8,409 nt of DNA from Thermoplasmatota archaeon (lineage in GTDB: Archaea > Thermoplasmatota > Penumbrarchaeia > Penumbrarchaeales > Penumbrarchaeaceae): positions 1 through 8,409 of the forward strand of contig JAUVLN010000081.1 in the NCBI GenBank assembly GCA_030600725.1. Reading direction: 5' to 3'. Both the position numbers and the translations under genes were made by a program. Of the stretch, positions 6,762-8,409 are shown piece after piece; within the stretch, counting starts at the first letter, position 1, and every line of letters starts with the position of its first letter. The notes beneath the pieces are model-generated. The model was not told the DNA's origin. It saw only the letters and a program-made list of their open reading frames with translations, and searched no databases.

Positions 6762-7551
6762 GATCTACGAGAGAATGGAGACAGACGCATCCCATGATGC
6801 TTTGAATATCCTGGCCACTGAGCTTCCGGAGCCATTGATATTGATGGGAGGGTGGGCTGTCCATCTCACGGTGAACGAGAGTTACACAAGGGAACATAAT
6901 GCCCCCTATCTAGGATCCAGAGATGTGGACCTTGGTTTTCATATCGATGTTGATGCATCTATCGAGGAACTGAGAAAAAACGATTTTGCAAGGACCCTTG
7001 AGATCCTGAGGCGAGTTGGATACTGGGAATCCGGAACATCAAGGTTCTGCAGGATCATCGATAAGAGAACCGTTAGGACATTGAATGAAATGGAAGCTGG
7101 CAATATTCCACTCTACGATCTGTTCTACCTGTATATCGACCCCATGGTCGATCGTATCCATCCCCTTAACAATGAGGCCTTCAAGATCAAACCCATTGAT
7201 GAGCCATTATTGGCTGATGCAATAGAAAATGAAAAAATGAGAGAGATCACGATATCAGAAAAGACCATCCTCATTCCTCGACCGGAGGTATTACTGGCAA
7301 TGAAACTCTCTGCCTTTCCAAGGAGGACAAAGGATGATAAGAAGGTCAAGGATGCGTGTGACATATACGCTTTGATATGGCATTCGAATAGACCATCCAG
7401 GGAGATCATCGATTCTATTAAAAAGGATCATCCTGAACTCATCGAACAGTTAATGGACCAATTCACCGAGGATATAGTAGTGAAAGCCTCCTATCATCTT
7501 GGAGTTGAACCGGAACAGTTCATGGGAGTGATCTCCCAACTGACCGAATGA
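6748..7551 (+). CDS. AbiEii-like nucleotidyltransferase toxin
   Basis: A 267-residue cytoplasmic protein of the DNA polymerase beta-type nucleotidyltransferase fold. Seen: the GG motif (LMGGWAVHL, residues 32-40), the metal-binding DxD (SRDVDLGF, Asp59 and Asp61), a possible third carboxylate at Asp131 (YLYIDP), and the late motif PEVLLAMKLSAFPRRTKDD with KDACDIYAL (Lys201, Asp202, Asp205), matching the lysine-aspartate motifs of AbiEii/MenT toxins. All catalytic signatures are present, so the gene looks intact. Known members block growth by adding nucleotides to tRNA or similar targets and can act as phage defence; the target here cannot be read from sequence. The start ATG 6748 has GGAG 7 nt upstream inside the antitoxin gene, and the two frames overlap by 14 nt, giving an antitoxin-first operon. 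Both genes are more AT-rich than the surface-protein gene, suggesting transfer. Confidence 0.85.
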   Translation: MTESEIYERMETDASHDALNILATELPEPLILMGGWAVHLTVNESYTREHNAPYLGSRDVDLGFHIDVDASIEELRKNDFARTLEILRRVGYWESGTSRFCRIIDKRTVRTLNEMEAGNIPLYDLFYLYIDPMVDRIHPLNNEAFKIKPIDEPLLADAIENEKMREITISEKTILIPRPEVLLAMKLSAFPRRTKDDKKVKDACDIYALIWHSNRPSREIIDSIKKDHPELIEQLMDQFTEDIVVKASYHLGVEPEQFMGVISQLTE

Positions 7552-7616
7552 CCCATACTCTCACTTGGACTGCACCCCTAACAGAAGATCGAAACTATTG
7601 GCAGGCATATATTTAG

Positions 7617-7694
7617 GGGTCGGAAAACAATGGTTTAGTGTCGGAAACATACCCGATGGTGTCGGAGAACAATGGGATGGTGTTAGAAAAATTC
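7617..7694 (+). repeat. Imperfect tandem repeat with 21-nt period (about four units)
   Basis: TCGGA recurs at exactly 21-nt steps (7620, 7641, 7662), with a degenerate fourth copy at 7683. The first and third units share GGA(A/G)AACAATGG. Because 21 is a multiple of three, a frame starting at TTG 7565 and ending at 7747 would encode a seven-residue repeat (VGKQWFS, VGNIPDG, VGEQWDG). That frame has no good start or ribosome binding site, and its end runs into the hairpin at 7686-7708, so it is reported as a repeat rather than a gene. It may be a remnant of a repeat protein. Confidence 0.7.
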
Positions 7695-7708
7695 ATTGTG
7701 AATTTTTC
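7686..7708 (+). other. Perfect ten-pair hairpin with loop TTG, followed by CGCACTTGA: orphan fragment of the RNA family
   Basis: Arms GAAAAATTCA and TGAATTTTTC. The tail CGCACTTGA (7708-7716) matches the tails after the triloop hairpins at 5839-5847 and 8066-8073. It stands alone just upstream of the right RNA copy and may be the end of a further, decayed copy between the toxin gene and 7757. Confidence 0.55.
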
Positions 7709-7756
7709 GCACTTGATCATTATGATTTGAAAATGTTGACTTCTTAATAGATCAAA

Positions 7757-7796
7757 TGTCGGTCATTGGTGAACCAAAGGTTCACCCGATGTTCAA
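7757..7796 (+). repeat. Direct repeat block 1, right copy (40 nt)
   Basis: Partner of 5581-5620, with three transitions in 40 nt. It is preceded on both sides of the toxin-antitoxin cassette by CTTAAT, so homology extends slightly upstream. Confidence 0.9.
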
Positions 7797-7802
7797 CCTA
7801 AC

Positions 7803-7902
7803 TTTGACACAATGAGTATAGATGAGTGTCAAAGTGAGGCTTCTCCCAACATTGACAGGCTAAGATCATATTATATCTATCAAAGTTGGGATTCAAGCTA
7901 AC
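7803..7902 (+). mobile_element. 100-bp hairpin-rich insertion in right copy A, flanked by CTAAC
   Basis: CTAAC stands at 7798-7802 and again at 7898-7902. If one CTAAC and the bases between are removed, the flanks join into a sequence that aligns with the left copy without gaps (5612-5630). The 100-bp stretch therefore looks like an insertion with a 5-bp duplication. It contributes the stem ACTTTGACAC/GTGTCAAAGT (7801-7835, partly in the flank) and a stem CCCAAC-A-TTGA with TCAA-A-GTTGGG (7845-7890). It is too small to encode a transposase. An expanded RNA stem in an optional position is the alternative. Confidence 0.5.
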
Positions 7903-7903
7903 A

Positions 7904-7926
7904 AGTGACCTTGAACAGGACGGGGT
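7904..7926 (+). repeat. Direct repeat block 2, right copy (exact 23 nt)
   Basis: Identical to 5628-5650. Its final part GGACGGGG continues into GTCGATCTA and recurs at 8172-8187 as the start of copy B. Confidence 0.9.
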
Positions 7927-7980
7927 CGATCTAAGTAAAATCCCTGCGATTCAATATTATTACAACCGTGATTTAACCGA

Positions 7981-8026
7981 CTTGTTTGTTTGTTGACCGA
8001 CGATCACATACACACAAACAAACAAG
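7981..8026 (+). other. Thirteen-pair stem with conserved 20-nt loop, copy A
   Basis: Arms CTTGTTTGTTTGT and ACAAACAAACAAG are perfectly complementary. The 20-nt loop (7994-8013) differs from the loop of copy B (8249-8268) only by three transitions, while the stem differs at several positions on both arms with pairing kept. Confidence 0.85.
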
Positions 8027-8044
8027 ACCTAAAGGTTCGACGTT

Positions 8045-8065
8045 GGGAAAATCAACGATTTTCCC
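8045..8065 (+). other. Perfect nine-pair hairpin GGGAAAATC/GATTTTCCC with loop AAC
   Basis: Third member of the triloop-hairpin class, followed by CGCCTTGA. It precedes the eleven-pair stem at 8068-8109 by two bases, so the two would stack in a folded RNA. Confidence 0.7.
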
Positions 8066-8108
8066 CGCCTTGAGAGAACAGTTAGTGTTGATGACATTTT
8101 CTCTCAAG

Positions 8109-8181
8109 GACCCCTCGCGTCGCCGACAGCTACCTATCTACCATTGCTTTGCAATGGTAGTATGGTGTCGGGGACGGGGTC
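8109..8181 (+). other. Nested stem domain linking copies A and B
   Basis: GACCCC (8109-8114) can pair with GGGGTC (8176-8181), enclosing CCGACA/TGTCGG (8123-8128 with 8166-8171) and the ten-pair CTACCATTGC/GCAATGGTAG (8138-8160, loop TTT). The outer pairing uses bases that begin copy B, so it may be an alternative fold. Confidence 0.55.
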
Positions 8182-8312
8182 GATCTAGGTGAAATCCCTA
8201 TAATTATTGATAACATACAATCGGAATTTCACTGACTTTTATGTTTGTTGATCGACAATCACATATACACAAACATAAAAGACCCAAGGGTTCGAACCCC
8301 TTTCGTCGCTGA
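8172..8312 (+). ncRNA. Right copy B of the structured RNA family, truncated by a group II intron
   Basis: Begins with the same 16 bases as copy A at 7918 (GGACGGGGTCGATCTA), 254 bp downstream of it. It keeps the GTGAAAT/ATTTCAC stem (8189-8232), the thirteen-pair stem CTTTTATGTTTGT/ACAAACATAAAAG (8236-8281) and the following GACC-AA-GGTTCGA segment. After 8300 the similarity to copy A stops: the expected triloop hairpin is replaced by a short GC-rich stretch and then the intron 3' end. The upstream GGTGAACC hairpin is absent from this copy. Confidence 0.5.
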
Positions 8313-8409
8313 ATCGACATAGGTAGGCCCTCGCAGGCTGTCCCTGTCACACCACCGGGCATACGGAACCGTACACGGCGGTTCGATATGATTTAGCGAT
8401 TACTTTGAT
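8313..8409 (-). mobile_element. 3' end of a group II intron (domains V and VI), minus strand, class C-like; rest beyond the window
   Basis: Read on the minus strand, 8384-8351 is a 34-nt domain V: GAACCGCCG pairs with CGGTGGT around a short upper stem (TACG/CGTA), with a two-base bulge (TG) on the 3' strand. CGC opposite GTG contains the G-U wobble typical of the catalytic triad. It is followed by GTGTGACAGG and CCTATGTCGAT, which pair as domain VI with an unpaired A at 8320, seven bases before the predicted intron end at 8313. This closely follows the well known class C pattern GTGTGAGAGG...CCTACTCGAT. Group II introns are self-splicing retroelements; the reverse transcriptase reading frame normally ends just before domain V, and a stop (TAA at 8393-8395) is present there, but only a few codons would be visible. 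The apical loop GTTC is not the usual GNRA. Confidence 0.75.

Larger units (their letters stand above)
7757..8171 (+). ncRNA. Right copy A of the structured RNA family, enlarged by a 100-bp insertion
   Basis: It keeps the order seen on the left: GGTGAACC/GGTTCACC hairpin (7768-7786), the exact 23-nt block (7904-7926), a GTAAAAT/ATTTAAC stem (7935-7977), a CTT...AAG stem (7981-8026, thirteen pairs here, nine in the left copy), a triloop hairpin (8045-8065, loop AAC) with a CGC-starting tail, and the CATTGC/GCAATG hairpin (8138-8160) inside CCGACA/TGTCGG (8123-8171). New here is the eleven-pair stem CCTTGAGAGAA/TTCTCTCAAGG (8068-8109). A plus-strand frame of 68 codons crosses it but is dominated by these palindromes and is not a credible gene. 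I see no clear TATA box directly upstream. Function unknown. Confidence 0.5.

Noticed and set aside
7565..7747. 60-codon frame from TTG over the 21-nt repeats
   Set aside because: It has no ribosome binding site and a rare start, and its end runs through the triloop hairpin; only the repeat itself is supported.
7844..7891. CCCAAC...GTTGGG arms resemble the outer boxes of an integron attC site
   Set aside because: The outermost bases do not fit the RYYYAAC/GTTRRRY rule, the inner boxes are not recognisable, and no integrase is present. It is better explained as one hairpin of the 100-bp insertion.
7986..8192. 68-codon plus-strand frame over right copy A
   Set aside because: The peptide is dictated by inverted repeats, and the same bases show compensatory stem changes typical of RNA structure.
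8286..8302. GGGTTCGAACCC looks like a tRNA T-arm
   Set aside because: No acceptor, D or anticodon arms can be folded upstream; the preceding bases form the 13-pair stem. Copy A has GGTTCGA without the closing arm.
5581..8312. CRISPR array
   Set aside because: The repeats are few, unequal in length and widely spaced, without regular unique spacers or cas genes.

Overview
The window looks archaeal, most likely from a Thermoplasmata-type or other euryarchaeal lineage. The reasons are TATA-like boxes about 25 nt ahead of likely transcript starts, Shine-Dalgarno cores of the GGAGGTGA type, heavy AGG and ATA codon use, and a very large secreted beta-propeller/PA14/PKD protein held by one C-terminal membrane helix. 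This lineage call is an inference; no rRNA or marker gene is present.

Left part (1-5514): a divergent pair. On the minus strand is the N-terminal part of a large 2-hydroxyacyl-CoA dehydratase activase (BadF/BadG/BcrA/BcrD ATPase family), which runs off the left edge. On the plus strand is a 1463-residue surface protein. It has a signal peptide, seven FG-GAP calcium-binding repeats (an integrin-alpha-like propeller), Ig-like segments, a PA14 domain, a PKD domain, a membrane anchor and a short charged cytoplasmic tail. The 339-bp gap between them carries the promoters and a possible 47-residue minus-strand small protein.

Right part (5515-8409): an accessory island, more AT-rich around its genes. 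Two overlapping genes (6147-7551) encode a type IV toxin-antitoxin pair of AbiE type: a winged-helix AbiEi-like antitoxin and an AbiEii-like nucleotidyltransferase toxin. On both sides lies non-coding DNA dense in perfect hairpins, with homologous segments in the same orientation on the left (5575-5978) and right (7757-8312).

The non-coding copies share a 40-nt block (37/40 identical), an exact 23-nt block and the same order of hairpins. Several stems change on both arms between copies while their loops or flanks stay conserved. That pattern points to a structured RNA family. The left copy has a TATA-like box just upstream and a terminator-like hairpin at its end, so it could be an independent RNA gene of about 400 nt. 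I do not recognise this RNA. The right side holds one full copy enlarged by a 100-bp insertion, then a partial copy in tandem.

At the right edge the partial copy is cut off by the 3' end of a minus-strand group II intron. Domain V (CGC triad with a G-U wobble) and domain VI (bulged branch-point A) are both visible, and the form resembles class C. Its reverse-transcriptase gene would lie beyond the window. Together, the right half looks like a mobile or defence-type island built on repeated structured RNA units, a toxin-antitoxin cassette and a retroelement.
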